Source: JANQJA01 sp040880285
GTDB taxonomy: Bacteria; Pseudomonadota; Gammaproteobacteria; Pseudomonadales; Azotimanducaceae
Direction of reading: 5' to 3'
Length of the DNA: 64,000 nucleotides
NCBI GenBank assembly: GCA_040880285.1
Contig: JBBDIT010000051.1
Location: 35,742-99,741, forward strand
The position numbers and the translations under genes are program-made. Of the stretch, positions 39,431-47,752 are shown in pieces (the first letter of the stretch is position 1; each line of letters opens with the position of its first letter). The notes beneath the pieces are model-generated. The model had not been told where the DNA came from. It did not search any database and saw only the letters and a program-made list of their open reading frames with translations.

Positions 39431-40111
39431 TTACGAGGCCAGGGCGAGTACTGCCAGGTAGTGGCATCCACTACCCAACATCACAAACAGGTGCCAGATG
39501 AAGTGGCCGAAGAGCAGGCGCGAGTCGGTGGCGAAGAAAGCAACGCCCACTGTGTAAGCGATACCGCCGGAGACCAGCCAGAACATCCCTTCAGTTCCGA
39601 GATGACTGTATAAAGGATCAATGGCAATCAGGATCAACCAGCCCATAAAAAGATAGAGGCCGACTGAAGCGATGGGATGATTCAGCCGATTGGACAGCTT
39701 CAGGGTAACCCCGATGGCGGCAAGACCCCAGATCAGCGCCAGCAGGATCGTACCGGATGCGCCGGGCACCACCCCTAGCGCCAACGGCGTATAAGTCCCG
39801 GCGATCAAAAGAAAAATGGCTGCGTGTTCAATGGTCCGGAATACACGCTTGTTTTTACCCGGCGGCAAGGTGTGATAAAGGGTGGATGACAGGTAAAGCA
39901 GAATCATGGTTACGGCGAACACGCCAGTACCGACAACGTACGATGTGTCGCTATGGATCACTACTTGAGAGATCAAGTAGGGTGTCGCGGCGATGGCAGC
40001 CAACAGTCCCGCACCATGACTGACACTGTTAGCGAGTTCCTCGGCCTGTGATTGCGCCCTCGGAACCCAGGCTCGTGCGACGTCAGAACGTGTCCAGTGT
40101 TGTTCGTTCAT
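39431..40111 (-). CDS. hemolysin III/PAQR family membrane protein
   Basis: A 226-residue, seven-helix membrane protein of the HlyIII/YqfA type. Diagnostic pieces are SQAEELANSVSHGAGLLAA, LLYLSSTLYHTLPPGK (the S..H metal-site pattern), TIEHAAIFLLIAGTYTPLAL and the C-terminal GHFIWHLFVMLGSGCHYLAV with two metal-ligand histidines. The ATG at 40111 gives a family-like N-terminus; longer starts exist and none has a clear ribosome site. Despite the name, members are now seen as putative hydrolases or sensors of membrane lipids. Confidence 0.88.
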   Translation of the reverse strand: MNEQHWTRSDVARAWVPRAQSQAEELANSVSHGAGLLAAIAATPYLISQVVIHSDTSYVVGTGVFAVTMILLYLSSTLYHTLPPGKNKRVFRTIEHAAIFLLIAGTYTPLALGVVPGASGTILLALIWGLAAIGVTLKLSNRLNHPIASVGLYLFMGWLILIAIDPLYSHLGTEGMFWLVSGGIAYTVGVAFFATDSRLLFGHFIWHLFVMLGSGCHYLAVLALAS

Positions 40112-40366
40112 TTGTGAGTATGCCAGCACCATCGTGATCGTGTTTGTAGCAAGTTCATCTCTGCAACCTTCACATGATTCGCGCTTTTGGGTATTTGTCC
40201 TGCATGTATGAGTTGTCGAGTTTGGGCTGTCTGTACGGTATCGTACATTCAAACCAAATTTGGCGCCGAGGCGCCCTGGCTACTTTTGTTGTTTGCTCCG
40301 GCCCTGCAGCTTCTCTGATCCAGCGATTGTCTGGTTAGCAGTTCAACGTTTGTTGCCACAGTGTGT

Positions 40367-40398
40367 GCTCCACCGAACTGACGGCGTCCTGATAGCGT
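40367..40398. repeat. left end of duplicated Crp-lipoprotein locus (copy A)
   Basis: TGTGCTCCACCGAACTGACG and the following bases CGTCCTGATAGC recur with one difference at 43090-43121. In copy A this lies upstream of the Crp-like gene; in copy B it is joined directly to the 3' end of that gene, so the gene body was lost there. Confidence 0.85.
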
Positions 40399-40476
40399 GT
40401 CAAGTTGCGCTATCAGAGACGGTCACAGCAGCCGTCTCGCCCATACCGGATCTGTGCTGGCGGAACCAAACAATTG

Positions 40477-41172
40477 GTGAAAGCGGGCCGACCAACTTTG
40501 CAGAATCGACTGATCGCAGGATTGCCGCAGGCTGAGCGCGAGTCCCTGCTGCACAGCTGTGCCGATGTTGAGCTCAACTTTGGTGACAAGCTCTGTAGCC
40601 AACGTGAGCCCTATATTTATGCATACTTTCCATTGACGGCCATCATTTCGTTGATGGCATCCATGGAAGGCCACCCACCCATGGGAGTCAGCATCATCGG
40701 CCATGAGAGCATGCTTGGAGTCTCCCTGCTGCTCGCATCAGATTTGGCGCCACAGCATGCGATCGTGCAAGGCGCCGGGATGGCGCTGCGGATCAGTGTA
40801 TCCGATTTGTGTGAGGCACTTGTCGAAAGTCCGGTATTGCTCCATTCCATGCAGCGTTACTGTTTCAGGTTGACGGCGCAGTTAGGGCAGACGACCGTCT
40901 GCACGCGCTTCCACCAGGTCGAGGCGCGTCTTGCGCGCTGGCTGCTGATGACCCACGACCGGGCCCATGCAGATCACTTCTATCTGACCCACGAGTTTCT
41001 CGCCGATATGCTCGGCGTGCAGCGTAGTGCGGTGACCATTGCATCGGGAGTCCTTAAGCAAGGTGGGTTAATCGGTTACTCAAGGGGGCGTATCAGTATC
41101 CTTGATCGTGCCGGACTCGAAGCGGTCGCCTGTGAGTGCTACATGGCAGATCGATTGCTTGTCCCTGATTGA
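40477..41172 (+). CDS. Crp/Fnr family transcriptional regulator
   Basis: A 231-residue regulator: N-terminal cyclic-nucleotide-binding-like barrel (YAYFPLTAIISLMASMEGHPPMGVSIIGHESMLGVSLLL in part), a dimer helix and a C-terminal winged helix (FYLTHEFLADMLGVQRSAVTIASGVLKQGGLI, part). It belongs to the degenerate branch seen near heavily stress-regulated genes, without the cAMP-binding arginine pattern. GTG at 40477 is chosen; a TTG at 40405 is open. Its 3' end and downstream spacer are duplicated at 43121-43255. Confidence 0.85.
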   Translation: MKAGRPTLQNRLIAGLPQAERESLLHSCADVELNFGDKLCSQREPYIYAYFPLTAIISLMASMEGHPPMGVSIIGHESMLGVSLLLASDLAPQHAIVQGAGMALRISVSDLCEALVESPVLLHSMQRYCFRLTAQLGQTTVCTRFHQVEARLARWLLMTHDRAHADHFYLTHEFLADMLGVQRSAVTIASGVLKQGGLIGYSRGRISILDRAGLEAVACECYMADRLLVPD

Positions 41173-41356
41173 ATCCAATTGAGATCATTTTGATGGCAGT
41201 GTGTAGCCGACAGAGTGTTCATTGGGTTGATCGTACCCGCGGATCAGACTAGAGGACACAAGCAATGCAATTAACACCAGGCTACTCCAGCTTCCGAACA
41301 TGGATGATGATAGGTCTGGTCGGCGTTCTCACCACAGCCTGTGGTGGAGGCGACGA
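41093..41356. repeat. duplicated segment, copy A (Crp 3' end to lipoprotein start)
   Basis: This stretch and 43121-43494 are nearly identical: the last 26 codons of the Crp-like gene, about 80 bp of spacer, and the first 30 codons of a lipoprotein. Copy A lacks about 105 bp of spacer that copy B has (roughly 43256-43360). Point differences are few, so the duplication is fairly recent. Confidence 0.9.
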
Positions 41357-41360
41357 GTAG
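41265..41360 (+). pseudogene. truncated 5' copy of the DUF3494 lipoprotein gene
   Basis: Thirty-one codons: MQLTPGYSSFRTWMMIGLVG followed by VLTTACGGGDE and a TAG stop. It matches the signal peptide and lipobox of the intact protein at 43403 with five changes. After residue 29 it diverges and ends, so it could at most make a processed lipopeptide. Confidence 0.8.
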
Positions 41361-41413
41361 GCCACGCATCACGTGATGCATCCTCGTGCCAGAGTATACC
41401 AAGAATAAACCCC

Positions 41414-41593
41414 ATGCCATCCGACTACCCGGAGCGGGCACTCTACATCGTCGAAGGTGAAGTCGAACTCGCGCAGGGCCGCTTCGACCCGATTCCCGTG
41501 GAGACCGAGATCATGAGGCTCCATGAGGGCAACATTGCGCGCTACCGGCTGCGACTGGCAGAGTACCGGGCATGGCGGGAAAGCTGGCGCTGA
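41414..41593 (+). pseudogene. pirin fragment fused to unrelated tail
   Basis: The first 26 codons (SDYPERALYIVEGEVELAQG) match the C-terminal cupin of pirin proteins, where ERALYVVEGEVE is typical. The following 33 codons are charged and helical and come from a different, unrecognised gene. The surroundings are a mosaic of fragments, so this is most likely rearranged debris. Confidence 0.5.
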
Positions 41594-41714
41594 CTCATTA
41601 AACTGGACAAAGTGGCCTCATAAATACCGATAAATGAGAACCAGATAGCCGAACTGTTCAAAAAGAGCTATATTTGAGCAGATAAAAGGTGGAAAGCCTG
41701 ATATCAGGAGGGTT

Positions 41715-42797
41715 ATGAGTACTTACTCACCGGTTGAATTTCCTCCAACCCAAACGCTGGAGACCGATGCTGTTTTGCGGGCGTTGGTGCCTGCACACCG
41801 TTACCTGGCGGAACTCAAGGGGCTGGCCCGAACCATACCCAATGAGGGTTTATTGATCTCCACTTTGTCACTGCAGGAGGCGCAGAGCAGTTCGGAAATC
41901 GAGAACATCATCACGACCCAGGACGCGCTCTACAAGTACCAGATTCAGCCGAACAGCGCCGATCCCGTGAGCAAGGAAGTGGCGCATTACGCGCAGGGGC
42001 TGGAAATCGGTTTTCGGCAGGTGCGCGAGAGTAGCCTGTTAACGCTTAATACCATCTTGTCCGTACAGGCTGCATTGGAAGGCAATGATGCGGGTTTTCG
42101 CAAAACGCCGGGAACGGTGCTCAAGAATGAGCAAAGCGGCGCCGTGGTTTACCAGCCGCCGGCACCACAGTTGGTACCCGGCTTAATGGCGCAACTGGAG
42201 CAGTTTATCCACGCCGATAACCCGCTGGATCCGCTGGTCAAAATGGCGTTGATCCATCATCAGTTTGAAACTATTCATCCCTTTTACGACGGCAACGGCC
42301 GGACCGGGCGCATTATCAACATCCTGTACCTCGTGAAGGAGGAACTGCTCGATACGCCCATCCTGTATCTAAGCCGTTATATCAGCCAGTCCAAGGCAGA
42401 ATATTACCGGGGGCTGCAACAGGTGCGGGAGTACAACGCCTGGGAGGATTGGCTGGTGTACATGCTTCAGGGCGTGGCGGTGACGGCGCGTCACACCAGC
42501 GACCTGGTTCAGCGTATCGGCATGCTGCTGCAACAGCACAAGCAACAAATCCGCCGGGATTACCGGTTTTACAGTCAGGATTTGATTAACAATATCTTTC
42601 GCCACCCCTACACCAAGGTCGCGTTTCTAGAGCACGATTTGAAGGTCTCGCGTGCCACGGCGACCCGTTACCTGGATACCCTGGCAAAGGATGGCATTCT
42701 GGGCAAGCAACGCCTGGGGCGGGAGAACTACTACATTAACCACGCGCTGGTCGCATTGCTGTTCAATCTGTCGGAGCTGGACAGGCAGTCTCTATGA
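41715..42797 (+). CDS. Fic family protein (class II AMPylator)
   Basis: A 360-residue Fic enzyme that transfers AMP to target hydroxyl groups. The motif is complete, HPFYDGNGRTGR at residues 188-199. The autoinhibitory helix lies before the Fic core, S-S-S-E-I-E-N at residues 58-64, which marks class II proteins such as the Shewanella SoFic. The N-terminal domain (SPVEFPPTQTLETDAVLRALVPAHRYLAELKG in part) and the C-terminal winged helix (SRATATRYLDTLAKDGILG) fit that group. It sits inside the duplicated locus together with an HsdR fragment, so horizontal arrival is likely. Confidence 0.93.
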   Translation: MSTYSPVEFPPTQTLETDAVLRALVPAHRYLAELKGLARTIPNEGLLISTLSLQEAQSSSEIENIITTQDALYKYQIQPNSADPVSKEVAHYAQGLEIGFRQVRESSLLTLNTILSVQAALEGNDAGFRKTPGTVLKNEQSGAVVYQPPAPQLVPGLMAQLEQFIHADNPLDPLVKMALIHHQFETIHPFYDGNGRTGRIINILYLVKEELLDTPILYLSRYISQSKAEYYRGLQQVREYNAWEDWLVYMLQGVAVTARHTSDLVQRIGMLLQQHKQQIRRDYRFYSQDLINNIFRHPYTKVAFLEHDLKVSRATATRYLDTLAKDGILGKQRLGRENYYINHALVALLFNLSELDRQSL

Positions 42798-42894
42798 AGC
42801 CGAGCGCCGTAAGGCGTTCTTCAAGGAGTACAAAGAAATCGAGATGCTCTACGAAATCATCTCGCCGGACAAATTCCTTCGCCCGTTCATCGAG
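42790..42894 (+). pseudogene. HsdR (type I restriction R subunit) C-terminal fragment
   Basis: About 35 codons, in a frame overlapping the Fic stop, read EAERRKAFFKEYKEIEMLYE then IISPDKFLRPFIE. This matches the helical C-terminal domain of type I restriction R subunits (FFK.YKE.E.LYEI.SPD..LRPF). No other part of the gene remains here. It indicates that a restriction-modification locus once joined the Fic gene. Confidence 0.6.
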
Positions 42895-43402
42895 GGCACG
42901 GTGAAGTACCTCGCCGAGAAGCAGCAAGCATGCCTTCAAGTAACGTGTCCGGCACTGGGCGAAGGAGCTCGATGTGACGATCGTCTGGCTGGGGGTTCGT
43001 CCCATGCGCAACAAGTAGGCTTCCTGTTCCACGGCCGGACATCTGAATTGCAATGACGATTTGCTTTCCCTGGACGCTGAGAACAGGGTGTGCTCCACCG
43101 AACTGACGGCGTCCTGATGGCATATCAGTATCCTTGATCGTGCCGGACTCGAAGCGGTCGCCTGTGAGTGCTACATGGCAGATCGATTGCTTGTCCCTGA
43201 TTGAATCCAATTGAGATTATTTTGATGGCAGCGTGTAGCTCACAAAGTGTTCATTGGTGCCTGAACTCAAGATTCTTGATTTTTATGTTATCTACCGAAC
43301 AGACCGGCCTCCATTGAATGTTCAGAATTGCTCGCAAATCGATCACCAGATTAATCATTCAGGGTTGATCGTACCCGCAGATCAGACTAGAGGACACAAG
43401 CA
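42895..43402. other. gene-free mosaic spacer ending in copy B of the duplication
   Basis: After the HsdR fragment there are about 195 bp of unrecognised sequence, then from 43090 the duplicated Crp-locus segment (copy B). No intact gene is present. Confidence 0.5.
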
Positions 43403-43494
43403 ATGCAATTAACACCAAGCTATTTCAGCTTACGAACATGGATGATGATCGGTCTGGTCGGCGTTCTGGCCACAGCCTGTGGTGGAGGCGGCGA
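43090..43494. repeat. duplicated Crp-lipoprotein locus, copy B
   Basis: 43090-43121 matches the region upstream of the Crp-like gene (40367-40398); it joins straight to 43121-43255, which matches the gene's 3' end. About 105 bp unique to this copy follow, then 43360-43494 matches the lipoprotein start. Copy B thus lost the regulator body and kept the lipoprotein; copy A did the reverse. Confidence 0.88.
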
Positions 43495-45715
43495 AGGCCG
43501 GGATCCCATTCTAAGTACTGAAGGCAATTCCGCACTGCATCCAGTTGTCACCGCTGTCAATCCTGCCGCTGGTGCTGTGGGTGTAGCCATCGACATTGCG
43601 GCGGTTACCGCCACTTTCAACGAGCCTATGTCGGATGCTGCTGGCACTGCCAGCTTCACAGTGACTTGCGCGGCACCCTGTACGAGCCCCACCGGGACCG
43701 TCACGTTAGACTCGGCCGGCACCACCGCCAGCTTTGTGCCGGACGTACCGCTCGAGCACCGGACGACCTATACAGCAACAATTTCCGGCGCAACCAGTCA
43801 GGCTAGCGGACTGGCGCTGGAGGAACCTTTTACCTGGTCCTTCCGCACGATCGCCCCGCCTCCCACGGTGACGGCAGTGGCTCCAATCAACCGCGCCACC
43901 GGTGTCCCGGTCAACAACACGGTGATTACCGCGCAGTTCAGTGAACCGGTTGCCGCACTCGCCGATAGTGATTTCACCGTCAACTGCGAGGCCCCCTGCA
44001 CCAACGCCGTCGGTACAGTTAGCATGAATACAGCGCAGACCATTGCGACATTCAATGTGTCCGCTCCAGGTGCACTGGAGGCATCGACCGAATACACCGC
44101 CACAATTGTCACAGCGACCAGCGTTGCTAATGGCCAGGTAATGCAAGCGCCCTTTGTCTGGCGCTTCACGACTGGTTTGACGCCGGATACGACGCGGCCG
44201 CGAGTTACCCTCACGGAACCGCCGACCTCGGACCCTGGCCCGACGGTGGGCGTGCCGACCAACACGGCCATTACCGCAATATTTAGCGAAGACATGGACC
44301 CGCTGACCATCACTGATACGACCTTTACGCTCACCTGCGCAGCGCCCTGTGTCTCACCATCAGGCGCCGTTACCTACGTCGTGGGTTCACGTACTGCAGT
44401 CTTCACACCGGAGAACGAACTCGAGTCCGGCACCACCTACACGGCTACCGTCGAAAGCGACGTGACGGATCTTGCCGGTAACCGTCTGGCCGGCAATCAG
44501 GGACCCATCACCGATCCCAGCGACTACATCTGGACCTTCACGACCGACGTGGCGCTGCCCGAAAACAACATCTCCGTGCTGTCTACCAACCCCGGCGACG
44601 GCGGGACCATATCCACCTGCCCGACCTCCGGCATCAACGCGACATTCGACGTCCCATCCGGCCTGCGTCTGGATCCAGCCACGGTAACGAGTCTGACCTT
44701 CCAGGTGGTCGAGGATGCCACGCCCTTGAACATCGTCATCGCGGAATCAGTCGTGCTCGACGTGGATACCGGCACGATTGCGACCTTTACACCCCAGGCA
44801 GACCTCACTGACGGTGTGACCTACCGCGCCACCCTCCTGAGTGGATCAGAAGGCGTCAAGGACCTTGCGGTCCCGGGCAACGAAATGCTCGAAGACTTCG
44901 TCTGGACGTTCACAGCCGTGGCACCAGTCGAACCCTGTTTTGAGCCGTTTCCGCTCAATGCCGCAACACCGTTCGGCGGCTTCGGCGGATCCGCAGGGGT
45001 GACCAACGATGGCCTTCTCACGATCATCAATGGCGATATCGGCACCACCGGCGCCTCAACATTGGTGACCGGTTTCGTAGGCGACCCCGAATGCAGATAC
45101 ACCATCACCACGTCCAATGAAGGCCTGGTCAACGGCAGAATCTTCACCGACGCGCCGGTCCCGCCTAACGGCGTTGATTGCACGGATAATGGCACGGCGG
45201 AAACCAAAGCGATTGCCGATCAGGCCCGCTCTGATGCCAACGACGCATTCATCGCGCTCTCGCCTGCGGCCTTGCCAGGCGGCCAGACTCCGTCAGGCGA
45301 CGGCCAAAACCTGGGCGGTCAGACCCTCGCACCCGGCATCTACACCGCACCGGGCGGCTCTTTCCTGATCGAGGGCGGTGACCTCACCCTGGACGGCCAG
45401 GGCGACCAGAACGCTCTCTGGGTCTTCCAGATGGCCAGCACACTTACGGTGGGTGAGGCCGCTGTTCCCCGGAGCGTCATCCTCATCAACGGCGCCCAGG
45501 CCAAGAACGTCTTCTGGCAGGTGAGTAGCGCAGCCACGATCAATCCGTCAGGTGGGGGCACCATGAAGGGCACCATCATTGCCGAGGCCGGGGTCAGCTT
45601 CTCCACCACTGGCAATAACGCCCCCGAACTCATCGTGACACTGGATGGCCGGGCGCTGTCCCTGACCGCGTCGGTCACGATGACGAACACAGTCATCAAC
45701 GTGCCGGCCCTTTAA
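43403..45715 (+). CDS. lipoprotein with Ig-like repeats and DUF3494 ice-binding domain
   Basis: A 770-residue lipoprotein. The lipobox L-A-T-A-C places the acylated Cys at residue 26, followed by glycines. Four or so SbsA/Big_5-like Ig repeats follow, each with (T/S)AV.P..GA..V....I.A.F.EPM and ending in (F/Y)..TW.F(R/T)T (about residues 45-510). The last 250 residues are a DUF3494 ice-binding domain: FGGFGGSAGVTNDGLLTIINGDIGT, PGIYTAPGGSFLIEGGDLTLDGQGD and NVFWQVSSAATINPSGGG. DUF3494 proteins bind ice or act as adhesins; the Ig arm would display the domain away from the cell, as in ice-binding adhesins. The OmpA-like gene follows after 35 bp. Confidence 0.92.
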   Translation: MQLTPSYFSLRTWMMIGLVGVLATACGGGGEGRDPILSTEGNSALHPVVTAVNPAAGAVGVAIDIAAVTATFNEPMSDAAGTASFTVTCAAPCTSPTGTVTLDSAGTTASFVPDVPLEHRTTYTATISGATSQASGLALEEPFTWSFRTIAPPPTVTAVAPINRATGVPVNNTVITAQFSEPVAALADSDFTVNCEAPCTNAVGTVSMNTAQTIATFNVSAPGALEASTEYTATIVTATSVANGQVMQAPFVWRFTTGLTPDTTRPRVTLTEPPTSDPGPTVGVPTNTAITAIFSEDMDPLTITDTTFTLTCAAPCVSPSGAVTYVVGSRTAVFTPENELESGTTYTATVESDVTDLAGNRLAGNQGPITDPSDYIWTFTTDVALPENNISVLSTNPGDGGTISTCPTSGINATFDVPSGLRLDPATVTSLTFQVVEDATPLNIVIAESVVLDVDTGTIATFTPQADLTDGVTYRATLLSGSEGVKDLAVPGNEMLEDFVWTFTAVAPVEPCFEPFPLNAATPFGGFGGSAGVTNDGLLTIINGDIGTTGASTLVTGFVGDPECRYTITTSNEGLVNGRIFTDAPVPPNGVDCTDNGTAETKAIADQARSDANDAFIALSPAALPGGQTPSGDGQNLGGQTLAPGIYTAPGGSFLIEGGDLTLDGQGDQNALWVFQMASTLTVGEAAVPRSVILINGAQAKNVFWQVSSAATINPSGGGTMKGTIIAEAGVSFSTTGNNAPELIVTLDGRALSLTASVTMTNTVINVPAL

Positions 45716-45750
45716 TGGACCACGCTAATCAATTCTCGGTGGAGGTAAAG

Positions 45751-47199
45751 ATGAAAAGTAACAAGCTCAAGTGGACACTCAGCATCCTGGTGCTGGCAGG
45801 GATGACCCTTCCAGCCCTGGCCGACGAATCGACGGGCTGGTACTTCGGCGCTGGTCTCGGCCAGTCCCGGGCCACGATCGAAGAGGATGAGATTCGTGCC
45901 GATCTGCTAACGTCCGGATTCGGAGTGTCAGCATTCGACGATGAAGAACGGGACTTCGCTTACAAGCTCTACACCGGTTACCAATTCCACCGCAACCTTG
46001 CCATGGAGCTGGGATACTTCGACCTCGGTGAGTTCGGCTACTCTGCCACGACATCTCCCGCGGGAACCCTCGACGCCAATCTCGAGTTCGATGGCTGGAA
46101 TCTGGATCTGGTCGGCATCGCCCCGATTTCCGAACGTGCGTCCTTGTTTGCCCGTATCGGTGCTCATCACAGCCAGACGAATGTCGACTTTACCGCTACT
46201 GGAGCTGTGAACGTGTTGCAACCACGCTTCAGTGAGCGGAACACCAAAATGAAAGCAGGGCTTGGTTTTCAGTACCAACTCAGCGATGCATTGGGACTGC
46301 GTCTGGAGGCGGAACGTTATCGGATGGATGACGCGGTTGGCAACAGGGGCGAACTCGATTTGATCTCCCTCGGTCTCGTTTATCACTTTGGGCAAGGCGC
46401 GCCTGCCCCTCGCAAAGAGACGCCTGCAGCGCCACCTGCCCCGGCGGTTGTCGTAGTACCGCTACCGGTCGCCACCGAGGAATACTGCAGCTTGCTGGAT
46501 ATCCAGTTCGAGGTCGACCAGGACGAAATACAGCTGGCGGAACAGGAAAAACTCGGCGTGTTGGCTACCTTCCTTAAAGCGTATCCAAACACCAGCGCGG
46601 TGATCGAAGGACATACGGACAATGTCGGCAGCCCATCACGCAACCTGAGACTATCGCAACGTCGGGCTGAAAGCGTCGTGGATTATCTTGTAAGTCAACA
46701 CGGCATTGATCGTTCCCGACTAGTGGCTATAGGATATGGGGAAAGGCGTCCGATCGCAGACAATCAAACGGAGGAGGGCGCACGCGCCAATCGCCGAATC
46801 GGAGCAATCATCGGTTGTGCAACCGACATTGCAGGGCTTCAACCGCTCCCAGCACGCATAACACTCGCAATGCTGATTGAGTTCGATACCGATGACGCGA
46901 CCATCAAGCCGCAGTACCACGACCAACTCGGTAAGGTCGCAAGGTACCTCAATGCAAATCCAACGATCACTGCGACTATGGAAGGACACACTGACAATGC
47001 CAGTCCTGATGTGGCACAGAAGGTATCGCGCCAGCGCGCACAGAGTGTCGCAGATTATCTGGTTAACCGGTTTGGCGTCGACCGTTCACGCTTAAACGTG
47101 GAAGGCTTCGGCGGAACTCGCCGTTTCAGCTACAACACCAGTGCCGAGGCGCGCCAGGACAATCGACGCGTCAACATCATCCTCAGTTATCCAGACTGA
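45751..47199 (+). CDS. outer-membrane barrel protein with two OmpA-like domains
   Basis: A 482-residue protein. The start at 45751 has GGAGG six bases upstream. A signal peptide (WTLSILVLAGMTLPALA) is followed by an eight-strand OmpA-like barrel (GWYFGAGLGQSRATI to LGLVYHFGQG), an Ala/Pro hinge, then two peptidoglycan-binding OmpA domains: VIEGHTDNVGSPSRNLRLSQRRAESVVDYL and TATMEGHTDNASPDVAQKVSRQRAQSV (both in part). The second domain lacks the usual length but keeps Asp and Arg contacts (HTDN, DNRRV). Two C-terminal domains in one chain are unusual. It would anchor the envelope beside the surface lipoprotein. Confidence 0.92.
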   Translation: MKSNKLKWTLSILVLAGMTLPALADESTGWYFGAGLGQSRATIEEDEIRADLLTSGFGVSAFDDEERDFAYKLYTGYQFHRNLAMELGYFDLGEFGYSATTSPAGTLDANLEFDGWNLDLVGIAPISERASLFARIGAHHSQTNVDFTATGAVNVLQPRFSERNTKMKAGLGFQYQLSDALGLRLEAERYRMDDAVGNRGELDLISLGLVYHFGQGAPAPRKETPAAPPAPAVVVVPLPVATEEYCSLLDIQFEVDQDEIQLAEQEKLGVLATFLKAYPNTSAVIEGHTDNVGSPSRNLRLSQRRAESVVDYLVSQHGIDRSRLVAIGYGERRPIADNQTEEGARANRRIGAIIGCATDIAGLQPLPARITLAMLIEFDTDDATIKPQYHDQLGKVARYLNANPTITATMEGHTDNASPDVAQKVSRQRAQSVADYLVNRFGVDRSRLNVEGFGGTRRFSYNTSAEARQDNRRVNIILSYPD

Positions 47200-47223
47200 A
47201 CCACGCGAGCCAGCGAGCCACCC

Positions 47224-47251
47224 TTCGTCCCACAGTAGATTGTGGGACGAA
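47224..47251. other. perfect 11-bp hairpin without T tract
   Basis: TTCGTCCCACA and TGTGGGACGAA pair over 11 bp around a six-base loop (GTAGAT). It follows the OmpA-like stop by 24 bp. There is no run of T after it on either strand, so it is more likely an mRNA-stabilising or attenuating hairpin than an intrinsic terminator. Confidence 0.6.
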
Positions 47252-47312
47252 TGGCGGGTCTGGAGTCTGAAGACCACGGGCATAAAGAGCCTAAACCCCT
47301 CACAAAAGTCAA

Positions 47313-47714
47313 ATGGATAAATTCAATATGAACACTGTCGCTTCCACCAAAAAAAGTTTACTAGTGTTAGCCGTCGCTACTTTCTTGAGTCTCGTTGTGC
47401 AGGCGCCGGCTGTTGCTGCAATGATCAGCACACCACAACTGGCCGCCGAGGCGAAAACCGAAATGACCAGGGCTGAAATCACGATACTGCTTGAGCGCGA
47501 GGATATCGCAGCGAAATTGCAGGATCTGGGTGTAGATCAGTCTGAAGTACAAGATCGGATCAATGGTATGACCGATACTGAACTCACTGAGCTGCAAACA
47601 GGGCTTGATTCGTTGCCTGCCGGTGGTGATGCCCTGGGTATCGTGCTCACGCTACTGCTCATCTTCCTGATCCTCGACATTGCCGGGGTTACTGACATAT
47701 TCCCTGGGGTATAA
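47313..47714 (+). CDS. PA2779 family protein
   Basis: A 133-residue envelope protein: signal peptide (KKSLLVLAVATFLSLVVQAPAVA), a helical middle region with EMTRAEITILLEREDIAAKLQDLGVD, INGMTDTELTELQ, and one C-terminal transmembrane helix (GIVLTLLLIFLILDIAGV) followed by TDIFPGV. The order, E...IA..L...GV....V..R...M....L and ILDI.GVTDIFP, is that of the PA2779 family. It is followed by the PA2778-like peptidase gene, the conserved partner. The start could also be ATG at 47328. Confidence 0.88.
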   Translation: MDKFNMNTVASTKKSLLVLAVATFLSLVVQAPAVAAMISTPQLAAEAKTEMTRAEITILLEREDIAAKLQDLGVDQSEVQDRINGMTDTELTELQTGLDSLPAGGDALGIVLTLLLIFLILDIAGVTDIFPGV

Positions 47715-47752
47715 CGAAGAGTCGCGACGATAGGCAAGCCGGGTAAGCCACA

